DNA of 64,000 nt from Curvularia sp. ZM96 (Eukaryota > Ascomycota > Dothideomycetes > Pleosporales > Pleosporaceae), in contig JAJGBQ010000001.1 in the NCBI GenBank assembly GCA_022457065.1, positions 7,936,001 through 8,000,000 of the forward strand. Reading direction: 5' to 3'. The notes beneath the pieces were generated by a model. That model searched no databases. It was not told where the DNA came from and saw only the letters and a program-made list of their open reading frames with translations. Positions 30,714 to 41,626 of this stretch are shown piece by piece; position 1 is the stretch's first letter; each line of letters begins with the position of its first letter. A program made the position numbers and the translations under genes.

Positions 30714-32490
30714 CTTGAAGTAATCGGCCCCGGAAGTTTGTGGACGTGAAGAGCGAGCTGCTGTGATGGCTTGTCCACCGGCAGTGATGGCGTTTATGTA
30801 CCTGCTCTGGCCGCTTGGTTGCGGACTGGGTGGGAGATAGCATGGCTTGGCCGAGTCGTGAGTGCGAGTCGAGACTGTCGAAGCTGGCGAACTCAGGTTC
30901 AGAAACATGCCATGAGGCCTGCTGAGTTTGGCCGAATTGGTGATGTGTACGCCATGGTGGCGGCGAGCTGAGAGTACTTTGGGCTATTGATGTAAAATGG
31001 TAAAGGTAGAACGTGGGGATAGTGCTGGGGGAAGCGAAGCTATGCCATAGACGTGGCCCTGACTGCAGTGAGAAGGGTCGAGGCGGTTGGAGTGGAAGCT
31101 ATCGAAGCTCGCATAACGCAAGCCAAGCATTGGCTAGCGCCGATTTGATGCGTGCCTTGCATTCGCGGTCCCAGCCGTACCACAGTTGGACACTGGCGAT
31201 GATTGCATGTAGCTAGGACATGATCCGTTTTCACCTGCTGTGCTTCGCTAGCCGAAATGGGCATTCAGGGCGAGTGAAGAATCGGCCCAGTGACCAGGCG
31301 CTATTGTGCAAGGCTGGACGCCTGACGCGGGAGCCTGACTGGCGACCACACCGCCGGGTTCGAGGTACTACATGCATGTATGTACTGCCATTGTCCAGCA
31401 GGATGCAACAAGCCATCAACGAGCCTCAAGCGCCTCGGCGGACTGGGGAACCCATGTACCGAATCAAGCCGCAGTCTCGGCAACGCTGCAGACCATCATA
31501 CCGCCAAGCCAGCGAACATCGCGCTTCTCCATACCGAGACAGACGTACGAGTCTTTTCTTTCAGCTCTTTCAGGTAGCGGCAAAAGGCTGTCGCCCAACA
31601 AATTCACGTAGCATAGCTTCTCCCTGCCCATCTACACTCAAATGTGTTGGATGTACAGTCAAACACGCACGCACGTATTTTGAAAGATTTTATGGCTAGT
31701 ATGTGGAACGTATATTGCACTTGAAAGCTTTGATGCGGCGTGTTCTATTAGGAGTTAGTCTGGGCTCAGCGAAGGTACAAGGCACTCTGACAAGAACCTG
31801 ACATGTATCGAGTTCGATTCGAACCGTACAGAATAGCTCACCCATTCGATGGCAATATTGACAGTCGAAGCTTACTGTGCAGGAGAGCGCTTGTTAGACC
31901 AGAGCGTAGCTAACGCTACTTTTCCAAAGCACATGTTAGTCACTAGTAACAGAGCTTAATTTGTTACTTGCTATCAACATGCAAGGCGTGACTGAATTAG
32001 CCTTATCGACTGAATACCCGTAACGGAGTTTTGACATAACAAGGAAACTATACTGGTGACGAGCTGCGCCTGTCTGGTAGATGATCGAAGGAAGACGATC
32101 ACATGACGTTGTATCACGTGATACTATTCCTTTCTTAATATATTAGAGATTAAACAATAGAAAATGAGACAATGAAATACTGCACTGTTTCTGTTTATCT
32201 CCACCATGGTGGAGCTAGTACTAACAGTGATCTGGCATCCCGAGTAGATGCTGGGAGTTTGGTCGAGACGAAGTCGTATTGGGTTGTCCCCTGTTGATGC
32301 GTCGCCAAAACGTCATTGCGGCCATGGCCAAAATTTGGGCGGCGGCGAAAGCGGCGGCGGAGTTTGATGACGGCGCAACAAACACATACACCTAGACACC
32401 ACTTCTGTGTATCTTAAGTCACCTTGCTCTTGGCAGAAATTTTTCTTTTTTGTGAATTTGCAAAGAATCCAAACTACATAATACCCTACC
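30714..32490. other. Intergenic region between divergent genes
   Basis: About 1.8 kb with the promoters of the minus-strand secreted-protein gene (left) and the DUF1769 gene (right). Small open frames at 31220-31700 lack support. Confidence 0.35.
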
Positions 32491-33648
32491 ATGACGAGCC
32501 ACGAGCAATACATACTGCGCGTCACTGCAGGCGCAACATACGACGTCTCCAAGCAGCAGCCTGTGCCTGTAAACAGTGAACAGCCAGTCGACATATCCTC
32601 TGACCTCATCGACGCAAGACTTCACATGCGCATCAAAGACTATCGCGGTACGCTTCCCTACCCCTCGTACCCCACTAACACTAGCACCACGGCGTAGCAT
32701 CCACTGACAGTTCCAAGGTCTACCCGAAGGTTCTCCAGCAACATCGCCGTACTTTTCCACGCCCCAACATCCGTACGATCGCTACTCGATATCCTTTTCC
32801 TTTACTCCCAAGCAGGACATTGCCGGCGACAAGCTCGTCTTTGGAAATGACTTTGACCATCCCATCCGCGACCGCCTGCCGCCCTTGTTCGACAAGGCGT
32901 TTGGAATCGTCAAGTGGTGGATTGATCCTGGCCTAGACGGTGATGTGTACGCGGACGAGCCATATCTGTATGGCCCGCTGCTGTCATCCATCAACGTCTT
33001 GCGCATTGGCAGTAAGAAGGGCGAGGACAAGCCTAGCCAAGACGATCTCAAGGGAGAGGCTCAGACTGAGGGTGATGTCGAGGTCAGCGGCTCAAATGGT
33101 GAAGCCATTGTATACGAAGAGGGTGCAGATGGGGATGGAGCCCAAGTCAGGAAAGAGAAGGGTGTACCTGACCGGCCGGCCGCGCGGCAAAAGTTCTTCC
33201 TGACTGAACAGAATCGCAAGGACTTCATCTTTGAGGCGGGCCGGGAGTATAAATGCGACTTCTTCAACCCTTACCTGGACTTTAACGAGTTTGCGCTCAA
33301 GATTGGTTATGGACTGCCCAACATCTCCATGATCCGACATTGGGATGGCCAACCACTGCGGTACGTATATCTTTGTTGTTGTTTGCTGTCTGCATTTGCA
33401 CATATGAGGAACATTTATTTCTTTGGATCGGGATGCGGAGCTGACTCGATCGTTCACTAATCAGTTCGCACACACTTAGATATGTGCTCAAGAACCGCGA
33501 GACCAACCAAGAACTCTTTGTTGTCGTCATCGAGTTGGTGCCCACAGAAGAAGCAAAGAAGGAGGGTGTCGAGGATGCAAAGGAGAAGTTTGAAGAGGTC
33601 CATGGAAATGAGACGGGAAAAGATGGCAAAGAGAACGACCTAGACTAG
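32491..33648 (+). CDS. DUF1769-family protein
   Basis: Three exons: 32491-32647, 32718-33360, 33480-33648, with introns of 70 nt (GTACGC...TTCCAAG) and 119 nt (GTACGT...CTAAT...CACTTAG); 322 aa. The core FDHPIRDRLPPLFDKAFGIV ... KWWIDPGLDGDVYADEPYLY is the signature of DUF1769 (PF08588), a fungal family of unknown function. After an acidic linker, FIFEAGREYKCDFFNPYLDF and ALKIGYGLPNISMIRHWDGQ complete the domain. The C-terminus is charged (EAKKEGVEDAKEKFEEV). No signal peptide or membrane segment. It is the same strand as, and 306 bp upstream of, the lysine gene, without evidence for a shared role. Confidence 0.82.
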
Positions 33649-33954
33649 GACATGTGTGAAGTATGATGCATGGGATGGGTTTGGGAGTGTGCATCAGCGC
33701 GGCGTTATGGTACAAGGTTGTATAATATACACGGGTACGTTCGGGTTCAATGATACTACTGGGGGCGGTTTCTGAAACTTGGATTCGTGGTCTGGATGGG
33801 ATCAGTCTTGGAGTGTTCCATGGTATCTATTGATGCATCACGTGACGGGATTGGCTCGTTCCGCGGGAGAGATCAGGCCTCCGAGCTTCGGCCTGCCGCC
33901 ACGTCCAAAATTACCGTACGCGCAGCCTCAACTTTTGCGTCACAGCTTCAAAAA

Positions 33955-35111
33955 ATGGCCGCACGTACGCTGAGGATAGGTAAGAAGGATCCTGCCCAAT
34001 ACACCGATTTGAAGCTTGCTCGTCGCGCTCAATTGATGTCCCTGCTCACTGATCCACCACAGGCCTCATTCCAGGTGACGGCATCGGCCGCGAAGTCATC
34101 CCCGCCGGTCGCCGCATCCTCGAGGCCCTTCCCTCGTCGCTGGGACTCAAATTCTCCTTCTCGCACCATGAGGCGGGCTGGGAGACCTTCCAGAAGACAG
34201 GCGCCGCCCTCCCCGACAAGACGGTCGAAGCCCTCAAGTCGGACTGTGATGGCGCCCTCTTTGGAGCCGTGAGCTCCCCCACCGTCCAGACAAAGGGATA
34301 CTCCAGCCCCATTGTGGCCCTGAGGAAGAAGATGAAGCTGTACGCAAACGTGCGTCCGGTCAAGAGTGTCAAGGGCGGCCTGCGTGACGTGGACCTCGTC
34401 ATTGTGCGCGAGAACACCGAGGATCTCTACGTCAAGGAAGAGAAGACGTACAATGCGCCCGACGGTTCCAAAATCGCCGAAGCTATCAAGCGCATCTCCG
34501 AGACCGCCTCGTTCAACATTGCCGCTATGGCCGGCGACATCGCCCTGCGAAGGCAACGAGTGCGCGACGCTGGCGGCAATTCGATCCACACCCGCCCCCT
34601 CGTTACAATCACCCACAAGTCCAATGTTCTCTCGCAAACCGATGGCCTTTTCCGCGAGACTTCACGCCGCGCGCTGCAGGATCAAAAGTACCAAATGATC
34701 AATGTTGAGGAGCAGATTGTCGACTCCATGGTCTACAAACTTTTCCGTCAACCTCAAGACTACGACGTCATTGTCGCGCCCAACCTCTACGGCGACATCC
34801 TGTCCGACGGCGCTGCTGCCCTGGTCGGCTCTCTCGGTCTTGTTCCCTCTGCCAACGTCGGTAAGGACTTTGTCATCGGCGAGCCCTGCCACGGCTCGGC
34901 TCCCGACATTGAGGGTCAGGGCATTGCAAACCCCATTGCTACCATCCGATCCACTGCACTTATGCTCGAGTTTATCGGTGAGGAGCAGGCAGCCGCCAAG
35001 ATCTACCAAGCCGTCGATGCCAACCTGGAGGAGGCTAAGCTGTTGAGCCCGGATATGGGTGGCAAGGCTAAGACGGATGAGATTATCGAGGATATTTGCA
35101 AGAGGTTGTAA
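33955..35111 (+). CDS. LYS12: Homoisocitrate dehydrogenase (lysine biosynthesis)
   Basis: Two exons, 33955-33979 and 34063-35111; the 83-nt intron (GTAAGA...CCACAG) interrupts the codon for Gly9. 357 aa, normal for the family. Start LRIGLIPGDGIGREVIPAG is the nucleotide-binding N-terminus of beta-decarboxylating dehydrogenases; LRKKMKLYANVRPVKSV and VRENTEDLYVKEE (from about 123) bind substrate and metal; HGSAPDIEGQGIANP is the NAD-side loop. RENTEDLYVKEE distinguishes homoisocitrate from isopropylmalate dehydrogenase. It oxidises homoisocitrate to 2-oxoadipate in the alpha-aminoadipate pathway, usually in mitochondria. An in-frame ATG at 33820 could add 45 residues rich in Arg/Ser/Ala, a plausible targeting sequence. 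Confidence 0.9.
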
Positions 35112-36009
35112 GCATACTCAAAAAGAATGTCGACGTGTATTTCAAAAGTCTAGGATAAAATGAATGGCTCCATACAATCTTGGGGATAGTGACAGGCTTG
35201 ATACATTGTCGTTGAATTGATTTTCAGACATACGAAACCGTGCGCAGCGGCCATCCCAGAGCACGATTATCAGATCTTGGAGCTCGTTGCCGACTGTGAT
35301 GCTCAACTTGTTTCTGGTTGGTCTTGTACTTGAAAGCCGTTTTTCCACGCCACGTGCACTTGCATTCACTCACTCGTACTGCATTCCCGTCTTGGAATGG
35401 TTTCAATACTCCCTTGTTCATTGCAGGCCACGAAATCCATGCGTTGCGGTTGTGTTCGAACACGATCGTTCTTGGCAGAGTGTGCTCCATTTCAACTTTT
35501 ACACCGTTTCGTCGTGTTAACTGCTATGTCCGCATCATTTATTAGTAAGAGATCGTCTTGGGAAATAACTCGCAGTACCCACATAATGGATTCATACAAA
35601 AAGCAATTGGATGGCAGAGCAAAGACTCATCTTCTTTTAGATGCATGGGGCCATTTTCATTCACCGACAACGGCCCGATTTGGCACTCACGTCGCATTTT
35701 GAAAAGTCAGGTAAATATTTCAGCACTAATCGATACGAATAAAAAGGATAGCCATTGATCATATTCGAACAATGGCTTAGCACGACTTGGACACGGTGTT
35801 TCACTACTATGATCAAGAAGTCCAGTTATCTATACAGTACGCAGCCATAGGGCTGCAAATAGATATCCAAAAATAAGACAGATGGTTTCACACTGGCCGT
35901 CCTCTGCATTCACCATATTCTTACTGCATCTCTTTTCAGTGCTCGCTCGGCTTCTTTTTACTCGAAGCTGCGCACCTCAAGCCTCGTCATCCTCTCCGCA
36001 CCGCTCGCC
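35112..36009. other. Intergenic region
   Basis: About 0.9 kb downstream of the lysine gene. No coding frame with recognisable content, no RNA gene seen. Confidence 0.35.
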
Positions 36010-36210
36010 ATGGGCACACTCTTAAATATCTCCGGCACCTGCCGCAAAGAAGTCTGTGAAATCGACACACAGTATGCCGATCCTGCCAATCCAAACGAAG
36101 GCTGCATGGGAAAGCCGGGAAGGTTTGCTGGCGACGGAGACGGTGGGCGCACGTGGTGTGCACCCGAAGGTACCAAATGCACCTATGTCTGTGAGTGCTT
36201 GAATACATAG
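36010..36210 (+). CDS. Possible small Cys-rich protein (uncertain, perhaps a partial gene model)
   Basis: A 66-aa frame from ATG in GCTCGCCATGGG with seven cysteines (11, 16, 32, 50, 57, 61, 63), Gly-rich in the middle (GKPGRFAGDGDGGRTWC). The frame upstream of the ATG stays open and hydrophobic (SSLVILSAPLA) but has no ATG, so a 5' exon may be missing. A GTGAGT at 36190-36195 could be a donor, making the last residues intronic. Coding status is unproven. Confidence 0.35.
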   Translation: MGTLLNISGTCRKEVCEIDTQYADPANPNEGCMGKPGRFAGDGDGGRTWCAPEGTKCTYVCECLNT

Positions 36211-37082
36211 GGTGCTGGTTAAGATGGGAGGGAAACATGGCGGGGACTTTTGGAATCAGAATTACTTGTCGCGGGCGTGAACTAGCTGTTCGTAAATATC
36301 GAGCAAAACAACACCAGATGTCGACATCGTCATACCATTATGTACGCTTGCGTCATGTGCCACCTGCCACAGAATGCGGATTGTTTCACGGTCAGCCAAC
36401 AAATCATGCAGGTGAATTGTAGTACCAATATTTTTGAGAAAGCATGCGCGAGCCTCTACCTCTCAAAACGAGTCAGAAATACCTAGACCCAAGTAGTGGA
36501 GCTGCTACCTCCCGCCCACACTGTCATTACCATTGTCGCTCGAGGAGCGCATGCTGTACCCAAGTACTCATCATCAATCACAAATGACGATTTTTGTTTT
36601 CTTTTACCCAATCTCGCAGCACATAACCCCTTCCAATCAACCTCACCAATCCTGTGCTGCGGCATTTTCCCCTTTTTGCGCGAATTCCTTCATCTCGGGA
36701 ATCGCTTAGGTAATGGAATACTGTGCCCTCAAAAACAAAACCACACCTCTTGCTTGTACCTCACCATTCCGTCTTACGGTGTGAGCAATCTCTTTCCCCA
36801 AAGTGCAGGTCGCAATGCGTCAGCAGCATTGAGGTAATTACTTTGAAGATGGCGCACGTGGTGGGAGCCGTAGCTATGGTAACTCACGCAAATGACAAAG
36901 TACATAAGTTGCGAGCAACCCGCAGCGCAGTTTACGATATTTGGAACTCTTGGATAATACCAATCAGCCAATCTTCGTACACTCACACTGCTAGCGTTTT
37001 GCCTCGTACTTCGACGACACTCAATTTCTACCGATCAAAATTTGTATCTGCATTCATCCTTACAGCGCCTGCCACGTTCTTT
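36211..37082. other. Intergenic region
   Basis: About 0.9 kb. The frame of the next gene is open from 36723, with ATGs at 36723 and 36849, so its true start could lie here. Otherwise nothing supported. Confidence 0.3.
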
Positions 37083-37394
37083 ATGTCTAGTTTGCCCACA
37101 CAGACCCCCTTTAGCAGTAAAGAAATGACGAGCATTAAAGAAAACCTTGTATGCGCTGCCTTCAACGCTTTATGCTTCTTCGTCATGTACCGCATCTTCA
37201 GCGCGCAGGTTGAAATGCTCGAGACGAAGATGGAAGAGTGGCGGAGAGAGATGAAGGACTTGAAAAGGGATATCAGCAGACAACTGGCAGTCGCACACTA
37301 TGGCAGGGTTGGAAGTTCAGACGGCATGGAGTGTGTTGGGGCTGTCGAACGAAGGGGAGCGATGAGAGATAGATGGGATGGCGAGAGCATGTGA
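37083..37394 (+). CDS. Small membrane protein with coiled coil, unknown function
   Basis: From ATG 37083 the frame gives 103 aa: a short polar start, one hydrophobic helix (VCAAFNALCFFVMYRIF, about 23-39), then a charged heptad-like stretch (VEMLETKMEEWRREMKDLKR, about 43-62) and a Gly/Arg-rich tail. This looks like a single-pass membrane protein with a cytosolic coiled coil. The upstream part of the frame is less protein-like, hence the chosen start; a longer form cannot be excluded. Family not recognised. Confidence 0.45.
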   Translation: MSSLPTQTPFSSKEMTSIKENLVCAAFNALCFFVMYRIFSAQVEMLETKMEEWRREMKDLKRDISRQLAVAHYGRVGSSDGMECVGAVERRGAMRDRWDGESM

Positions 37395-37851
37395 AATAGG
37401 CATCAACTACTATTTAGTCTTCGCCAATGTTGTTCTTCCTTGGTTTCAAAAGGCCTGAGAATTTAAAATGTGTTACGTGTAATTGCAATTGTTTCGCTCT
37501 TGGAAAAAAAAAGAAATGGGTCTTTTCAATAACACCTTGTTCATGCCGCGGATATCAGGTACAGCTGTTTCAATCCAGCCTTCAATCATGCGCATCTGGT
37601 GCTGTTGACGCATATTCGCAAACCCGTTCTTCTCAGAAATCATGGGTTGCCTAGATGCTAAGTGTTGAGCAAAATCGCTGCATTCAAACCATCTCTCAGT
37701 GCAAGAAACCCAGATACCTCCAAAGACCGGATTAGAAGTCGATTCCCAACCCCACATATCCTAGTCATCGCGATACGCCATGCTTGGACACACATGTACT
37801 TTGGAACAAAGCCAAACGAACCTGCTGTGAAACCGACTTTCGATCAGCAGT
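37395..37851. other. Intergenic region between convergent genes
   Basis: About 0.46 kb with the 3' ends of two convergent genes. Nothing else seen. Confidence 0.35.
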
Positions 37852-39276
37852 CTAAGACGAAGGAGATGTCTCATCGCTAGATTGACGATGCTGTTCATCA
37901 TCGCTGGAGGAGCGAGGTGCATTCTGGCTGTCACTAGAGGAAGGATCATCTGCCGCACGATTGGCATCACCGGAAGAATCCGAGTCGGAAATGCGTGTAA
38001 CTCGGGTATCTTGTTCCATGAGAAACAAAACCTTGGAACAGATGGGACAAGTGGTGGGGTGATTCTCCTTGTCCTTCCAGTGAAGCATTGAGGGTGGTGG
38101 AAGATCTACCAGCTTTTCCAGGTCGTCCCACCCTTCAATGCTGTGTTTACAGCACTCTTCCATACATGGATAGCGATGGATGAAAGGTACCAGGTAACTC
38201 AGGCGATAGCGTTCTATGGTGCTATCGCTATCAGACGTGCTGGAGCTGCTTGACGTGCTGCAAGCACGAATGAAATGATAGTCGAGAAAGCGATCTAATT
38301 GGTCAACCTGGAACTCCGATTCATAGGGACTGTGTTTGTGCACAAAAATGTAACATTGTGACAAAAAAGGCCCAAAGTCATTGAGAGTGTCGTTACCAAA
38401 CGGATGGACAACAGCCATGGATTTGAGAAATTCCTGGTAGATCCTGGCCAGCTCGGTAGCGACAGCAAAGGGAAACTTGTACTTGAAGCAATTGTCCTTT
38501 TCTCCTGGAACGTTGCTTTTTGGGTCCTGGCCATATGAAGATGATGCTTCTTTGCGTGGCTGTTGGAGAACGCCTGTAAATCTTGGTTCAGTCTCTGCAA
38601 TGTGTAGCAACACAGCATTCTCCATGATCATGACTTTTGCAAAGTCTTTCAACCCGAAGTCCCGGTGTATTCGGCTTACGATCGGACCCCACTATGGCCC
38701 GAAGAAGTCATTGATACCTCCCGAGTGACAAAGGTCTTCCATCAATTGCCGCATGATAGGAAAAATATCATGGCCTTGATCGTACTTTGAAACGTGCACT
38801 ATTAGCTTCTGGATCAAGAGGTAGCCCTTTGACGACACCCGGAACTGTAGCGGCCGGGGATGGAATTTCATCACGGTAAAGTCGCCGAAGTGTCGCCATA
38901 GGCACCAGTGGCCAAAAACGTGATTGCATCGGAGTCTGACTGGAACTTCCGAGGAAGCGGTGCCTGGATACGGGTTCTCTCCGTAAGCCATCTGGCAAAA
39001 CATACACTTCCTATCGTCCTCCGCAAGAGAATCCAAAGGTATGGCAGTCAGACTTTGGAGGAAAGCTTGCTGGCTAGGAAATGTATCGGCGTCTGGTAGG
39101 GGCAAAGGGGTATGTATTGGCTCGAGACTCATCGATCTGTCGGAGGATTCGGTGGAATGAGATTGCGCATTTGGAGTAACATGGCTTCCGGTCATTTGCT
39201 CGTCAGACTTGGAACTGAGGGTTCCAGCCGCATTAGCTGTTTGAGAGGATGGTCCTGGTGGTGCTTCCATGCTCAT
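37852..39276 (-). pseudogene. RING-like protein gene interrupted by a single in-frame TAG
   Basis: From ATG 39276 the minus frame gives 194 codons, then TAG (38694-38692), then continues in the same frame for 279 more codons to 37852. The first part has half of a RING-type finger: CMFCQMAYGE (Cys91, Cys94) and LRCNHVFGHWCLWRHFGD (Cys117, His119, His123, Cys125). The closing pair CPIC (residues 410 and 413) lies in the second part, so both halves belong to one protein and the domain carries an insertion of roughly 285 residues. No in-frame intron over the stop was found. The tail is Ser/Asp-rich. CAG to TAG is the simplest lesion; a sequencing error or polymorphism is possible. Confidence 0.65.
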
Positions 39277-40076
39277 AGGTGAGCTCGGCGCAGTGGTTCG
39301 GAAATATGTATCGGTGGATGGCCTTGGGCGGTACAATCAATGCGGGAACTACTCAGCACGTACGAATCGACTGTGGATGTGGATACGGAAAGGATGTTGG
39401 TGGTAAGACGAGTAACCGGGTTGTCGACTACCCGGACGTTGGGCGGTTGTAATTCAAATTACTGTTCTGGGGAAATAGGGTATGCACAAAGCGAATGGTG
39501 ATACGGTGTAAAGTCTGCTTCGAGTTTGGAATGCGGCTCAAGAAGATGCGTGCGTTGACTGTTGAAGTAAAGATGGCGCCGCGGCGGTTGCTGTCGCTAC
39601 CTAGGTGGTGTGTGCCTGTCTCGTACTTACTCCGTCGCACGGCGTATACACTCCAAATCTAGGTAGCGGCCATGACTACAGAGCGCCTTACTCCAGGATG
39701 GCAGCGCTTTCCATCGGTTCACACGCGACGCAGCCATCCAAAGGCGCACTCGACTGATGAAGCATTGGTGGTAGTTGATGGATAGCGCCAAGACTCAGTG
39801 GCATCGGATGTCAACTCCCGTGACCAGCTTATCTAATCCTGTCAGGGACGGCCGCAGCGCCCGGGGCTTGAGCCGGCGCAGGAACCGACGACCGGCCCGG
39901 GCATGATAAGCTGCGGGGTGGCTAACCTGCCCTACACGAACAGCCTCGCCGGCGCCCCGCTACCACGACTGGCAGACTATATATCACGAATACACTGGGT
40001 GCACACATCAGACATATCTTCACAGCCCTTATTCACAGTGCCGCTACTTGGTTTCCTCTTCCAAACGATATCCACA
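39277..40076. promoter_or_regulatory. Divergent promoter region
   Basis: About 0.8 kb between the minus-strand RING-like gene and the plus-strand dehalogenase. It is fairly GC-rich near 39840-39960. The frame of the dehalogenase is open upstream to 39903 but looks like leader. No specific element identified. Confidence 0.35.
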
Positions 40077-40799
40077 ATGTCCCCCCAAAAGCATGTCGTC
40101 TTCGACGTTGTCGGCACGTGCGTCTCGTTCGACGCATTCCACGAGCGCATTGACGCTGTCCTGGGGCCCAAGCTGCGCGAGCACACCATATCCCCACAAC
40201 ACTTTGGCCACACTTGGCAAGTTACGGCAGAGCTGGAATATACTTTCCTGTCGATCCAGGGCGGCTATAAGCCCTACAAGGACATCCTCCGCAGCCTCTT
40301 CTACCGCACACTATTTCTTTGTGGTGTACCCAATCCCCGGACTGTGGTTACAGACGACCAGCTAGAACAGTGTATGGACGGCTACCTTGCGCTCAGAGTC
40401 CGGCCAGACTGCGAAGAAGCATTCAAGATCCTGCGCGACAATGGCTTTACTGTTTGGTGCTTTACCGCAGGTGACGTGCAGCGCGTACGAGGCTACTTTG
40501 AGCGCGCAAACATCGACATGCCACTTGAAAACTTTGTGAGCTGTGATTTCGCGGGTCTCGCCAAGCCATCACCGGATGCTTACCGCGTCATCTGGGAACG
40601 TCTAGGTGAAAACGATATCAAGTGGTTTGCCGCCGCACACACGTGGGACGTTACTTCCGCCACTAAAGTTGGGTTCCGGGGTGCGTGGAGCGCTGTTCTT
40701 GAGAAGGAGCCTTGTCTGGAGGTGTATAGCGATTCCAAGTTAGAAGTCATTGAGGACTCTTTGGTCGATATGGTCAAGGCCATTGTAGCAAAGTCATGA
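40077..40799 (+). CDS. HAD-superfamily hydrolase, 2-haloacid dehalogenase type
   Basis: 240 aa from the ATG in CACAATGTCC. Motif I is VVFDVVGTCVSFD with the nucleophile Asp10 and the D-x-x-G-T form of L-2-haloacid dehalogenases. Motif II is CFTAGD (Thr130), motif III Lys163 in GLAKPSPDAYR, and motif IV the AAHTWDVTSATKVGF block (His188, Asp191), which in this subfamily completes the active site. The family hydrolyses 2-haloacids or related small substrates in the cytosol; the real substrate in fungi is usually unknown. All key residues are present. A start at 39903 would add 58 residues of non-conserved sequence and is not preferred. Confidence 0.87.
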   Translation: MSPQKHVVFDVVGTCVSFDAFHERIDAVLGPKLREHTISPQHFGHTWQVTAELEYTFLSIQGGYKPYKDILRSLFYRTLFLCGVPNPRTVVTDDQLEQCMDGYLALRVRPDCEEAFKILRDNGFTVWCFTAGDVQRVRGYFERANIDMPLENFVSCDFAGLAKPSPDAYRVIWERLGENDIKWFAAAHTWDVTSATKVGFRGAWSAVLEKEPCLEVYSDSKLEVIEDSLVDMVKAIVAKS

Positions 40800-41626
40800 C
40801 CAAATCGAATCAAATGATATCAAGTAAAAACCATGCAATTCCATATTGAATTCATCTCAGTTTTAGGTGACAAGGTCGTCCGTGCCGCTAAGGTTGTCAT
40901 TTGACCTTGACTGTCTTCTCTAATAGGATGTTAAGGCACTGGCCACTGGAGATTGTTTAGAACCACGGTGAGAAGAAGACCTGATGGCTTTGCAACTCTG
41001 CGTTTCGTGCAGTTTGCTACGTTTTGCGTCGAGCGGGTATCCTGTGAAGTAATACCAGGATCCACGTTAAGCCGTCCGTGCTAGCAGAGCGTTGCCCCCT
41101 CCGCTGCCGGTGACTGGGCTGGCCTCCGGTAGGCACTCCGTTGCCTTGGTAAAGCCACGTGTCATAAAACCGCCAATACCATGGCGCCGGATCGAACTTC
41201 GGCTATATTCTCATTCGAGCGTCCAATGCATGGCTCGTGATATCAAACGGCTTTCAATAATTGGATCGGATGTTTGCCAGTTCCATGACGTCGGTGCCAA
41301 ATAAATGACAGCTTTACTATGACCCAATCAATACCGCCAGCAGCCTGAGGAACAGCAATTGTCGAATACAAGTGCTATTAAATGACTTTCTATACCAGAA
41401 AATACGAGAATTTGGCGACTGGCAACTGGCGACTGGCGACCCCTCATTTCAGTCGTGCACGTCAAGAAAGTCTTATCGACTTTTGGGCTTGGTATGCAGC
41501 CATTACGTACGTACTTGCACATGCAGATATCAATTACTCCCCATTGTAAAGACATCGTATTGAGCTACCTCTGTATTTGTACAAGCCTCATGATGACCAT
41601 AATGGTCTATAGAGATACATATGTAC
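40800..41626. other. Intergenic region between convergent genes
   Basis: About 0.8 kb. A small triplication of GGCGACTGGCAACTGGCGACTG-like units sits at about 41415-41440. No gene seen. Confidence 0.4.
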
